The position numbers and the translations under genes were made by a program. A stretch of 64,000 bases of DNA from Amyloporia xantha (Eukaryota; Basidiomycota; Agaricomycetes; Polyporales; Adustoporiaceae), in the NCBI GenBank assembly GCA_036971615.1, contig JAYKKR010000019.1, positions 434,001 through 498,000 of the forward strand. The letters run 5' to 3'. How positions within the stretch are numbered: position 1 is the first letter of the stretch; every line of letters starts with the position of its first letter. Shown in pieces: positions 22,485 to 33,644 of the stretch. The notes under the pieces are model-generated. The model did no database searches and was not told where the DNA came from. It saw only the letters and a list, made by a program, of their open reading frames with translations.

Positions 22485-24527
22485 ATGGCATCAACATCTA
22501 CCTCAGAACATACACATCCTGTGGTCTTTACGACACAGACACCATATCCCCTTCCGTCCCAGCGATTCATGATTCCAACATCATGGAAGCGTTACCAGCT
22601 TTCTCAGCTTGTGAACAAGGCACTATCCCTTGCGAAACCAGTCCCATTTGACTTCCTCGTCCGGGGTGAGATCCTCCGCGGGACGTTGGGAGAGTGGTGT
22701 GCAGAGAAGGGGATTGGGGAGGTGCGCGTTCCTAGAATCAGCACGTTATTGTAATCCTTGTATTGAAATCTATATGTTACGCATTACAGGAGGAGACACT
22801 TGAAATCGAATATTTTGAGTCTGTCATGCCGCCTCAAAAGATGTCAATGCTACCTCACGAAGATTGGGTATCATCTGTGTCTTGTCAACTACCTGGGTAA
22901 GTACTACTTTGGTGCATCTCAGTCTCTTGCACAGCGCAGGCATATGCGGTATATACACTCATGGTCGTATACGAGAATCAACTACTGGCACTAGTATCAT
23001 AGTGGGACCTTGGTCTCTCACTGCAACTACATCGCCATTTGTTCATCGGCGTAACTCTTCATTAAGCTGATTGTTGTCTACTTCCCGCGAGTCTTATGAT
23101 ACTAATTTATTTCAGACTCTTCTGAGGAGCGAGGCTGTCGTGGTCTTTCTTCCCAGAAGAACCGTGTGGATGGTCACATTTGAGGCCATCTACGATTCGT
23201 TAAAGTGTGCAGGTTTCTGATATATTCATCATTATTCTTCAGTCACATGTTGTTAGTTCATAGCTCTAGAACGGTGATATCTGTGCTGAACCGTTTTGCA
23301 CTATAAATCGTGCAAGGCGAGCTACGCCAATTTCCAATTATATAAACCTGCTCTGCACAAACCCTTGTTCATCATCAGCTCATATGTTTGACATTGCCAT
23401 CACAGCTACTTCATGACAGCATCCTACGATGGATGCATCCGCACTTTCGACTACTCTCAAAAGCTGCTTCACACTGCAGCGACGCATATAGCCCCCGTCA
23501 CCTCCCTCTGCATCGTCCCAACGCCCTCGTCATCATCACCGTCAACACACCTACTCGCCAGCGCCTCACACGACCTCACCGCACGTCTCACGTCCCTCTC
23601 TCTCGCCGTCGACCCGTCGTCACAAAATGCTACCGTGCAAACTCAGACCGTGGCTTCCTTACATCTCCATACCGCCCCGCTGGCCTCCATATCCTCAAAT
23701 GCTTCAGGCTCGCACCTCCTTACTGCTTCCTGGGACGCGCTGATCGGGGTCTGGGACACGTCCATCCCCGCCATAGATGAGGTGCCCCTGGAAGAAAGCG
23801 ACCGCAAAAAGCGCCGCAGGGTCGACGACGACGCGCCACGGCATAAACGCAAGGCGCCCCTGTCCGTCCTCAAATCACACACCGCGCGGGTGTCCAAAGC
23901 CATCTTCGACGCTGGTTCGGGTGAACATGCGTACAGCTGCGGATTCGACTCAACCGTCCGCATGTGGGACGTCGAGAACGGGGTGTGCACGAATACGATC
24001 GTCAGTCGTTTCGCCGTAATTCCTGTTGTAGACCGGTGTTGCTTACGCCAGACTATCTATCGTAGACCGCTTCGGCGAAGCCATTCCTGGATCTTGCGCT
24101 GACGCATTCAGGAAACAGCGCCCTCGCGGCGTCGACCGACCGCACCGTCTCGCAATACGACCTCCGCGCCTCCACATCCTCCGCCGTCACCCCCTCCGCT
24201 GCGACGTTGCACCACCCTGCCACTCCCTCTTGTATCGCCGTCGCTCCATCGCCATCCTCATCCTCATCTCCCGGTTCTACATCCGAAGCCTCTGCATCAA
24301 GCGTGGAGCACCAGCTTCTCACCGGAGCCTATGATGGAATTGTACGCCTCTGGGACCTACGCAGCGTGAAAAGCGCCGTGACGAGCTTCAAAGTGTGGGA
24401 GGGGACGGAGAAGGCGGGTAAGAAAGTCCTCAGCGTGGACTGGGCACAGGGTGTCGTCGGCGTCGGCGGGGAACGTGGAGTTGAGATTTGGCGAGTCGGA
24501 CAGGGCGACCGTATCTTCCCTAGTTAA
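22485..24527 (+). CDS. ytm1: Ribosome biogenesis protein Ytm1 (WDR12)
   Basis: Component of the Nop7-Erb1-Ytm1 (PeBoW) complex needed to mature the 60S pre-ribosomal subunit in the nucleolus. Exons are 22485-22721, 22790-22896, 23406-24000 and 24066-24527, which sum to exactly 467 codons, the usual Ytm1 length. The N-terminal NLE (ubiquitin-like) domain contains IPTSWKRYQLSQLVNKAL, VRGEILRGTLGEWC and LEIEYFESVMPP. The WD40 propeller begins YFMTASYDGCIRTFDYS and includes HLLTASWDALIGVWD, YSCGFDSTVRMWDVENG, ALAASTDRTVSQYDLR and LLTGAYDGIVRLWDLRS. A basic insertion (DRKKRRRVDDDAPRHKRK) between blades could be a nuclear signal. Intron 2 is 509 bases, about nine times the local norm. Final residues GDRIFPS. 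Confidence 0.93.
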
Positions 24528-24933
24528 AACAAGTGCTCGCGCTCTTCGTGCATGCCAGAGGCAGGCTCACAGACTATCGGTTGCGCCGTTGGGTTCAATC
24601 ATTTCATCGATCACGTTTAAATGCAATTTGGGCCCGCAGCGTACAATAAAAGGAAGCGCGATACACATTGGTACAAAAAGTGGTCGGAAGGGGAGACAAA
24701 AAAGTCCTCTACAAAACCGGATAGTTGGATATAATTATTACGGGCTCAGAGTGAAGGCGCACTGATACAATGAGAACGATTTCTGGCTATGAAGGGTGGA
24801 AGACGGGTACATGTGTGCGTATTGGCTGGAGGGGCTGAAGATAGTACATGGCTACATGCTTGTGGTTTTGCAACTTCCGGAGTTCTCTTCACTCATTTAC
24901 TGCGTTAGTCCGCTTGGCTGGCAGGACAAGGTT
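24528..24933. other. Convergent 3' region
   Basis: About 400 bases between the stops of YTM1 and the hexokinase gene. No coding or repeat signal was seen; it should hold both 3' UTRs. Confidence 0.5.
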
Positions 24934-27254
24934 TCACAGATTGGGATACTTATTGGCGAGTTTTCGCTCCTTTGTCATAGCTAGAGACGCGAGATGGTGA
25001 GTGCTGGATTTGAATAAGTCGAAGTAAAGGCCAGACGGACCTGCAATGATCGCGGCACCAATACCGCTCCCATCCTCAGCATGATATGTTACAATGTTCC
25101 TAGTATGGTTCATCAGTCATCAGTAAATCTACAGCAGTCGAAGCCACAAGGCAACTCACTTCCCCTTCTCGCCAAAAATATCTTGTAAGCCCTCGTGTAT
25201 CTTCTCTGCAAACCCAGGGTATTTCTGTGCAGTCCACCCACGCATTACGCTTCACCCACGCAAGTACCCATTAAGCACTCACGTTGTACAATGACCCGTC
25301 TGCGCCGACCGCACAGCCTTCCTCTAAATAGCCCATCTTGCTCACGATCGCTGCGATTCCACACGCACTAAGCCGTGCCGCGCGGCGCCCGACGAGCTTT
25401 GCGAGCGCACGGAAGAACTGGCGCTCTGCTAGCGTCGTCTCGACCGCGAAGAAATGCGTGAAGATACCGATGATCATGAGCAGCTCGTCCGTTGGGTCAC
25501 TGTTCGCACAGCGACAAGAATGAGATGTTCGTGAATTCTCAGCCTGGGTCAGGATGTACGAGCACCGACCTTTCCATGAGCGACAGGAATGCGGTATCAA
25601 ATGAGTATGGGATTTCGAGCTTGTATGTGTTCTGGCCCAGGAACAGCACACCCTCGTCGATCAGCTCGCATATGATTAATCGCAGGATCTCGCCGAGATA
25701 CCGTCCAGAAATGAGTTTCTACAAATAGATCCAGCGCCAGCAGAGCGCCCGATCGTGAGCTGTAACAGAAATAGAATACTCAGAATAGAACATACCTCAA
25801 ACGCCTGCTCGCCAGGCTTGTTTGACGTGTCGTCGATGATGGCGTCGTACTTCGTCCTCGGGAGATTCTCGTGTTCGAACGAATCAAACGCGCCCTATGC
25901 ATCAAGTAATCCGTCATCACCACTGATCACTTATTCGGACCACAAATGAAAAGGGAAAAACAGACTAGGCGCCTATCCCGTGGTGTATATACGTACCCAC
26001 TCGCAGTTGATCGCCATCTCGGCGTCGGCGTCGATGCCGAGGTGCGCGATCTTGGGAATGTCCCCGACGCGCTCCATATACGCTGCATTGCATCCTGTCC
26101 CGAAGATGCACGCAATGCGTGTCTTAGGGTTCACATAGTGCGATGCGATCAGCGTGCCGGTCGTGTCGCATGTCAGCGCTGTGATTTCTGCGGGGACAGA
26201 CTGCGGTACTTCTGTGAGTGAGGACAAATAGGAGACCGAAGAGTTGCGCACGTGTTTCTCAAGACTCTTGCGGAACATGGCGACGACGTCGTGGCCTTCG
26301 GTATTGGGTGCGCCGAAACCTTTCGTCCACCGGATGAGCTCCCCGTGGTCGATCCGGTCTTGTCTACGCGGGATGTAAGACAGGCGACTTGTAGAGCAAG
26401 TATATTCCGCTACTCACGAGCATGGATATGAGAACTGTGACGTCGGAAACGGATTACATCATGTCTATTTGTTCGGATGCGAAGAGACGACATACAGTGA
26501 AGCCAAGTGGAAGAATTGTTTCCTTTGGTATCGCGCCACTGTCGATATTCGAATCGACGAATGCCTTGAGGCACTCTGCGCAGAAATCAAACAGGCGCTG
26601 TCCATCCTCCTGTTTCTGCTCCTCGGAGAGACGATATTTGGACTGTGTGATCTCGAACTTGCCCTCACCCTCCAGTGTGACGAGACAAACGCGCAAGTTT
26701 GTGCCGCCTGCACTGATACAGTCACGGATGGCGTAGAGCCGGAGGGAGTGTCCAAACTCACCGAGATCCACTGCAAGATAATGGCCAGTTTCCTGACTCG
26801 AAGGCCAGCCGAAGACATACGTGGGTATCATGGGCTATTGCGAAGACGGCTATGCCGTGACTATTCGGACCGTGCGCGCAGCGGTGTAGCATACGCACCA
26901 CTATCTGCCCGTTCTTTGCAAGTCCAGTTTCTAGAGACTCTTTGAAGGCCTCGACGATCATACGCATGCGCTGTGGAGTCAGCGTGAACCTACGGGCGCG
27001 TCTCATTCAGCTATATGGACCTATCAAATGATCGGCAGAATAAACATACAAGCTCTCATACTTGCGAAGATGATCTGCCATCTTCCTGTCGGAATCAGAG
27101 CTCGTTGAGCATGTCACGATACGAGGGGGAATGTTGCCTACTTCTTGGTAGCGTGCGGGAGCTCATCGTCTGCCTCGCTCGACCTTGTGTGGAATGCAAG
27201 GGTCTGACCGGTAGGCAGAACAACGCTGCCGCTTCCGCGACGAGAGGGTGGCAT
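24934..27254 (-). CDS. Hexokinase
   Basis: Phosphorylates glucose at C6 with ATP in the cytosol. Start ATG at 27254 (MPPSRRGSGSVVLPTGQTLA), multi-exon, ending KLANKYPNL at 24934. Family landmarks in order: ADHLRKYESLFTLTPQRMRM, YVFGWPSSQETGHYLAVDLG, GGTNLRVCLVTLEG (phosphate 1 loop), LPLGFTF region, IDHGELIRWTKGFG, FGTGCNAAYMERVG, MAINCEWGAFDSFE, LPRTKYDAIIDDTSNKPGEQ, GRYLGEILRL, CAVGADGSLYNKYPGF and HAEDGSGIGAAIIAG (adenosine loop). The catalytic Asp lies in ITALTCDTTGTLIASHY. Hexokinases normally have Asn-Asp-Thr here, but this gene has Cys-Asp-Thr (codon TGC). All other sugar-contact residues I can place are kept. Hexokinase versus glucokinase substrate preference cannot be told from sequence. 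It is divergent from uL14m with 189 bp between starts. Confidence 0.93.
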
Positions 27255-27443
27255 GGTGGTGAATCGTGATGGGGGACGAGGGGGAAGGACGGGGGACGAG
27301 GTCGCTATGAACTCGGGCTTATGACGTTCCCAAAGCGGGCGCAGGTTATAATCGATCTATAGACGAGCTATTTCGTCATTTCAGACTCCGACTTATCTCC
27401 TTTGAATTGCTACCTTTGCATTTTCTTATATTAGTCTACTCCC

Positions 27444-27949
27444 ATGATCGGCCTCAAGGGTACTCTCAATGTCGGTCCTCAATCTTGTCATTATGGCCTA
27501 GCTACCCCTGACATACTTGGTCCAGGTCATCGACAACTCCGGAGCCTTGCTCGTAGAGTGTGTCAATGTACTCAAGCAAAAAGTCAACAACGGCTGGGGC
27601 GGCGTCGGTGACGAGATCGTCTGCGTCGTAAAACGTGCCCGTCCTATATCCGCTGCCCAGAGCGGCTCCAACGCGGTCAAGGTTCGGAGAGGGGATGTTC
27701 GTCGTGCTGTCATCGTTCGCACCAAGAAGTCCGTACGCAGGCCAGACGGACGGTTCATTCGGTTCGACGACAATGCGGCCGTCTTGCTGAATAACAAGCG
27801 AGAGATGTTGGGGACGCGTATTGGTGGGGTTGTCAGTGCTGACCTGCGTATGAAGGGCTGGGGTAAGATTGTCAGTTTGGCTCCTAAGGTGAGTGGTCCG
27901 AATCTGGAATACCTTCCCAGTCACTGATCAGACATGGTAGGTTGTATGA
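27444..27949 (+). CDS. Mitochondrial large-subunit ribosomal protein uL14m
   Basis: Homolog of bacterial L14, in the 54S subunit of the mitoribosome (yeast Mrpl38). Exon 1 is 27444-27470 (MIGLKGTLN), exon 2 is 27526-27888 and exon 3 is 27941-27949 (Val-Val-stop), giving 132 residues, in line with other uL14m proteins. Conserved stretches are [77 protein letters not shown] and IVSLAPK. The family has a leaderless bacterial-like N-terminus, as here. Introns are 55 and 52 bases, each with a CTGAC/CTGAT branch-like site. Reading through the second intron would give an alternative ending at 27927, but the spliced KVV end matches the family. Confidence 0.93.
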
Positions 27950-28383
27950 TACGTAATTCTTCCCTAATCCGTATTTGCTCTCCTCAATACCCTCATGTGA
28001 TCCGATTTGCAATTTTGGTCCTAACATGCCCTTCTAACAAATCACTGGTGGCATGGGCTACATGTGCACGCCGGCTCTGTGCCTTTACTGAGCAGGCAGG
28101 GTGCGGTACTAACAGCAGAGATCATATCATGTGTTGCCAGTACCACGACCGTCATAAAAACCAGTCGCAAGCCGAAGCAGGTGGCGACAGTGTGGGCATT
28201 GCTTGTGATACAGTCTTACAGAAGCACTTTCACGGCGACAGGCAACCGAGCTTTCAGGCCAATCGCTGTTATGTTCGCAAATAGTGGTCAAATTCTCACA
28301 TGATATGGTGGTGCATAATCTTCCAAAGCTCCTGAAGTCGTACATGTGGGGACGGCGAGAATTTGCAAACTGTAGCTTTCATA
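27950..28383. other. Intergenic, nothing recognised
   Basis: About 430 bases between uL14m and the TIR transposon. There are short open frames only. Confidence 0.5.
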
Positions 28384-28392
28384 GGGTGAAGG
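28384..28392. repeat. Target-site duplication, left copy (GGGTGAAGG)
   Basis: The nine bases directly before the left inverted repeat are repeated at 29833-29841, directly after the right one. Confidence 0.85.
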
Positions 28393-28433
28393 CAGGTTCC
28401 TTCCCACCCGTCTTCGGGAGGTGGGGGCCCATC
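28393..28433 (+). repeat. Left terminal inverted repeat, 41 bp
   Basis: Exact reverse complement of 29792-29832. Confidence 0.95.
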
Positions 28434-29555
28434 CGAGATATTCATGACATACGGAAAACATACCAGCCATACCTCGGCACTATCCGAAACTATTTCAAAC
28501 TCCACAATCTTCACTGCACATCAAGCGAAATTTCCCGACAGGATATTGCCAGGATATATGGAATATACTTCGAGTTTTCTGGAGGTCACCTGGCTGTATA
28601 TTCCCTGGAAACTGCCAGGTTTTATCCGATTTCCGGGCAGTTTTCGGGCAGTTTTCATCGAACCTCCTGGCAATATTCTGGCTAGGATTTCGCCCACTGT
28701 ATGGTATCACTCATCGCCCGACGCCCTCACTCTCGTTACTCATGGGATGCTCCATTGATCGTTTTACTACTCATATTGTAGAGGATATATTATGTACATT
28801 GACATGTCGTACACTTACCCTAGGTCCCTTGGGTTGCCGACTAAGGAAAAGTGCGTAAATATCTTTGAGTACATACCAGTGAATGTGCTGGCGCCTCGCG
28901 CCGCGAACCGATATACCGAGCACACAATGGCGTCTCCTCAGTGCTCGGATATAAATGAATCTCAAGAAAGTGAAACACACCTCTTGGCAGAGTACTGGAC
29001 GTCGAGTGTGATGCTATCTCCAGCACTCGTCAGCACTAATCTTCTACATTAGCTGCTTCAGTTGCACTCAACTTCAAAGATCACCCATATTGCCTACTCG
29101 CCATGTCTAAGTAGTACAATATATATTCTGGCAGCTGTTCCGGGGCATGTTGATTGTTATAGTGCAATGTAACGTGTCTTGTGAGAATATATCAAAGCAT
29201 ATATGCGGGGGAAAACAGTGCTTACCATCATAAACTTGGAAGTCCACGTCGGTCGCGCATATAGTCATCGAAAGGTTGCACTGGAATTCCTATAGTCCCG
29301 TTTGGATGACAGCACACAAATATTCATCTCAAAAAACGTTATAAGAGTTGAATGCACACCATAGGAGTAATTTCATGTATCTTTTATGTAGCCTCACTTA
29401 GTAGATATTCTTCGCAAGAAATCTCCTGAAAATACAAAATCTACTTTGAGTTTTCTCTCACAGGATATTCCACAGGAAATTGCTCCGAAATCTGCTGAAT
29501 ATTCGGCTTCTCCTGAGGATTTTCCGTAGGGAAATTTCGGTCTGACGTGCAGTGC

Positions 29556-29697
29556 TTAATCCCCCTCACCTCTCGCACATGCATCAGAATTTGTTTTTGT
29601 CGGCGCCAGAGCCTTCCAAATCGAGGCGACCCTCGACCGAGGCCGTTTGTTTACAAATGTTTTGTGCCAGCCGTCGTAGGGAGGTGAGGGGGATTAA
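29556..29697. mobile_element. 142-bp nested micro-element with TTAA ends
   Basis: Flanked by TTAA (29556-29559 and 29694-29697) with an 18-bp perfect inverted repeat including flanks (CTTAATCCCCCTCACCTC at 29555-29572, its complement at 29681-29698). It interrupts the right inner arm of the larger transposon. The left arm reads continuously across the corresponding point (GCAGTGAAGATTGTGG in complement), whereas the right arm is split there. The TTAA target would fit a piggyBac-type MITE; a TA target (Tc1/mariner) is also possible because the duplication lies within the palindrome. Confidence 0.75.
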
Positions 29698-29791
29698 GAT
29701 TGTGGAGTTTGAATATTCACGTGATTATCACATGACTATACACGTGACTCTACTTAGGATATAGTACAGAGTAGTACTAGTACCGCCTTCA

Positions 29792-29832
29792 GATGGGCCC
29801 CCACCTCCCGAAGACGGGTGGGAAGGAACCTG
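29792..29832 (-). repeat. Right terminal inverted repeat, 41 bp
   Basis: Exact reverse complement of 28393-28433, followed by the second copy of the 9-bp target duplication at 29833-29841. Confidence 0.95.
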
Positions 29833-29841
29833 GGGTGAAGG

Positions 29842-30205
29842 GCAATACTGTCGTAATTATTTTGTTGTCTTGATTGAGCAAAAGGGCCTTACGTTAGGAA
29901 ACATAAGTGAAGATAACGGCTTATTGCCGAAAATAAGCGCACTTAATAAATGCTTAGATAGGTATCACCGATCACTCAATATATGGGCGTCTATTCTAGG
30001 ACACTGCTTAAGACTTGGCGACCATCCACCCACAATTCGACCATTCAACAGGGAGCTATTTGAGACCGGCGTAGTGAATACAAGAGTTAACTAAACTATT
30101 GCACCTTCTTTTAATTCACGTTAGCTGAAGTGAGAATTCACAGAGTAGTCCTCATAACACACTCGGTGCCAATCTACTCGATACTATTTCAGCAGCAACG
30201 CAACG
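29842..30205. other. Promoter region upstream of the GH5 gene
   Basis: About 360 bases between the transposon and the ATG at 30206. No motif was recognised. The transposon ends only about 370 bases upstream of this start. Confidence 0.4.
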
Positions 30206-33200
30206 ATGCTTTCCCGTACTGCGTCCGACGCGTCATTCATCTTTGTTGGTCCTGAGCAATCGCAGGATTTAGCAACCAGCAGGGATGCGCTCGGGATTGA
30301 CGACTCTGACACGCCCACTCCGAAAGCCGAAGTAGATCGTTCTGTGAGCATTCATATCCGTGCTCTCACAGAAAGCCAAGCACTGACCGCAACCATAGCC
30401 GCTGGAATCGACTCGAGAGTCACGCGTGCTACCTAAATCGTCGCCAACGTTTGCGCACGACTGGTCGGCCGCAGGTACAGGGGGCAAGCTGTCAGTCCAC
30501 GGCCGTCATTTTGTGGACGCTTATGGGAGGGTGTGCAGTCTGCGCGGAGTCAACCTGTCGGGCAACTGTAAGACGTACGTCTCATCATTCTCTCGTCTAA
30601 GCAAGGGCGGACTGTCACAGATGTCCGCGGTAGGAGATACCGCGACATTGGGTGATCACAGTCCGTCTGGATGTAAAGGTTCAAAGGTCTGTCCCGTGAA
30701 TCCCGAATTCTGACGTCGATTCTCAAGGCCAACGAACCACGACCACGACACATTTCCTGCTAACCACGCAGCTGTCACCTTTGTCGGTCGGCCCTTCCCG
30801 CTGGAGGAGGCTCCAGAACACTTTGCAAGGCTGCGTAGATGGGGCCTTACCTTCGGTGAGAGATTCATGCCACGCGTCTTCTATGTCAATTACTTACGCT
30901 ACTGTAGTCAGATTCCTCGTCACATGGGAAGCCGTCGAACACGAAGGACCGTGAGTTCATCTACACTCCATCGCGCAAGAGATCATAGCTGAAGGCCATT
31001 CTCGGCCGCAGCGGTGTATATGACATGGAGTATCTCGACTATATCCGCAGCCTGCTTTCGCTCCTCCCCCAGTTTGGCTTGATCGCCTTCGTCGCCCTCC
31101 ACCAAGATGTCTGGTCGCGCTACTCGGGGGGCTCTGGCGCACCCGCCTGGACGCTCGAGGCGGTGGGTTTCGATCTGCATGGGCTGGAGGGACCGGGCGC
31201 GGCGTGGCTGAGGGGCGTCAGGGGTGGCGGGCACACCGAAGACGAAAGGGGGCTCTGGCCGTGCGGATATCAGAAGCTCGCCGCAGCGACGATGGCGTAA
31301 GTACGGTATCGGTTTGTTCGAAGTAAGGAGTATGATGCGCGGGGGCTGATGAGACCTGGCTGCGACAATAGGACGTGCTTTTGGGCAGGCAATGCGTTTG
31401 CGCCGAAGCTGAAGGTGAAGAATGCGGAGGGCGAGGAGGTGTCGATACAGAATTTCCTTCAGACGGCGTTCTTGAATATGTCTGCGATGCTTGCAAAGAC
31501 GATTGGTAATCTAGAAGGAGTCTTGGGTTTCGAGGTCTGTCTGTCTGACATAGCGGCCGATGCGTTCTAACGACTCAGCAGATCATGAATGAACCGCACC
31601 GAGGATATGTAGAGCTGCAGTCGATGCACGCTTTCGACTATAACACTGACCTCCATCTTGCGCACGTCCGTGAGTGAACCAATTGTCCTACTGCTAGTCC
31701 AGTGCTCACTCATACCATTCATTTTTACAGCGACCGCCTTCCAGTCGTTTATGCTTGGTGCAGGTCATCCCACTGAAGTCGGCTTTTGGACCCGCTCTTT
31801 CCCCATACCCACGCGCCTCACCTCGAAGGCTGTGCTGAATACCGCTCGCCAGAAGGCATGGCGCGAGGACGGGCCGACGAAGGGCCAGTGCTTGTGGGAG
31901 ATGCACGGTGTGTGGGGGTGGGACGTGAAGAAGAACGAGGGTGTCGTCCTTCGGGAAAGTTATTTCAAGAAGGACCCGATGACGGGGCGTAAAGTGGGTG
32001 TGGTTGTTCCGAGCGCATTAAGAGGATGCGAGTTAATTTTATGTTGGGCTCGTCAGATCGACTGGTATACCGATTTCTACTATCCTTTTGTTCAGAAATG
32101 GGCCGACAACGTCCGGAGGGTGTCAGCAGCGGATAAATTGGTGCTCGTGGAGCCCATACCGAACGAGGTCTGTCCCAGAGTTCTCCCTGACATTATGCGT
32201 CCATGTGACCCTTGTTTACAGTTCTGTCCATCGTCGTGGACACCCGAGCGGCAGCCTTCCAACTTGGTTTACGCACCACACTGGTATGACCTGAATGCTC
32301 TGTTCACCAAATCATTCGGAGATTTCAGCGTCAATGTTCAGGGTCTCTCACGGGTACGTCTCGTATTCGCTGTCTTAGATCCCAGTGGCTGAGAGTTATT
32401 CCTCTAATGCAGGGCATGTTCCTTCCGAAAGCGTTGTACTGGGGGCATCAAGGTGCTCGGGACAACTTCTCTCTCCAAATACGAAACATAGTCGAAGCTG
32501 GGTATCGCTCTCTCGGCGAAAAACCGGTCATTATCGGCGAATGTGGTATTCCTATGGATATGAAGTAGGTCTCAGTTCTGCTTTGTATGAGTACACATTC
32601 TGACCCTATATATCGACAGTAAAGGAGAAGCATTCGAGACCGACCGGTGGACATGGCAGACACGCATGATGGATGCCATGATCACTGCTCTGGAGCGATC
32701 CCTAGTCGGTTTTACGTACGCAGTCCTCTCTCGTGATCGCATGTATCATGCCCACTGATTTTCCATTGCCCTTCTCAGGTTGTGGAATTACAATGCAGAC
32801 AACAACGACCACACCGGTGACGACTGGAATGGCGAAAATTTCTCCTGGGTCAGCCGCCGTCGCATGCTCACCGGTGCATGGCTTGACCTGCACCAAACGT
32901 CTCCGACCCTAGACAATGGTGCAAGGATCTTGCGTGCGATCGTGCGCCCATATCCCGCGAAGACAGCTGGCATTCCACTCAAGTTCGATTATGAAATGAA
33001 TACGGGACAGTTCACATACGAATGGGCAGTTCCCAGCGCGGACTCCGTTCCTCCCGCGAGCGCGAGTGTAAACAGCCCTCCCGTGGCGAAGCACGTTGCA
33101 ATCACCACCAACAACACGGAAGTCTTCTTACCATCTCTTCTAGCTCATGACAGAGAAGTCGTTGTGCAAGGTCTGCGGGCACAAGATAGCTTCCGGTATG

Positions 33201-33406
33201 ACGAGTCTCGGCAGACACTGACGATTACCACCGGCGATATGATCCCTGGCGAAAGACATCGCGTGACAGTGTCGCTCAAGCCCCCGTTGAAGGCTGCGTT
33301 CGAGGTTAACAGTTTCTGGGACGACTTCGGTCATCAAATCAATGCAGTTATCGTGCTGCTTTTGGCTTTACTTGCTTACTTTTTGACGTCGAAATTGTTT
33401 GCTTGA
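30206..33406 (+). CDS. GH5 ergosteryl-beta-glucosidase / glucocerebrosidase-type enzyme (EGH1-like)
   Basis: Predicted to hydrolyse beta-glucosides of ergosterol (family related to yeast Egh1 and Cryptococcus EGCrP2/Sgl1). Start ATG at 30206 (MLSRTASDASFIFVGPEQ), many short introns, stop 33404-33406. The catalytic domain opens with SVHGRHFVDAYGRVCSLRGVN. It continues with EYLDYIRSLLSLLPQFG and VALHQDVWSRYSGGSG, then the acid/base motif IMNEPHRGYVELQS formed across an intron near 31535-31580. Later come NLVYAPHWYDLNALF and the nucleophile motif KPVIIGECGIPMD, then GFTLWNYNADNNDHTGDDWN. A C-terminal beta domain is followed by a single hydrophobic tail (INAVIVLLLALLAYFLTSKL), suggesting tail-anchoring, which differs from the soluble bacterial GH5. 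The exact join near 30430 (frame change before SPTFAHDWSAAG) is not resolved. Confidence 0.88.
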
Positions 33407-33644
33407 TCTGAATACCCAATTAAAATAGCTTCCAACCTCTACTAGGACTTTTTGTGGATTTTAGACTGGATTCTTCGTGATAGACTAGGACACTGAATAT
33501 ATAGTACAATTGCATATCCAACGATCCACGTGATGGGACTGAGCGGCATCGTATCACTCAATGACCGAGCCCACAAGCCAAGAAATACTACAATGAATCG
33601 GTAAATACTGTACAGGTTTATACACACGGATGGCTAGGCATCAT

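Larger units (their letters stand above)
28393..29832. mobile_element. 1,440-bp non-autonomous TIR transposon, Mutator-like by TSD
   Basis: Bounded by perfect 41-bp terminal inverted repeats (28393-28433 and 29792-29832, outer ends CAGGTTCCTTCCC) and a 9-bp direct duplication GGGTGAAGG. Inside there is no open frame with transposase motifs (the longest is 133 codons, non-descript), so it must be mobilised in trans. A second pair of inner arms is related in inverted orientation (28493-28535 against 29529-29554 plus 29698-29714), so the true inverted repeats once reached at least 140 bp inward. The 9-bp duplication and long TIRs fit Mutator-like elements best; Merlin and hAT (usually 8 bp) are less likely alternatives. 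Identical TIRs suggest a fairly recent insertion. Confidence 0.85.

Noticed and set aside
27502..27924. 140-codon minus-strand frame opposite uL14m
   Set aside because: It is the exact antisense of a well-conserved ribosomal protein exon; no family signature of its own.
28792..29052. Open frame inside the 1,440-bp transposon as a possible transposase fragment
   Set aside because: It is only 86 codons, with no DDE-like or zinc-finger pattern.
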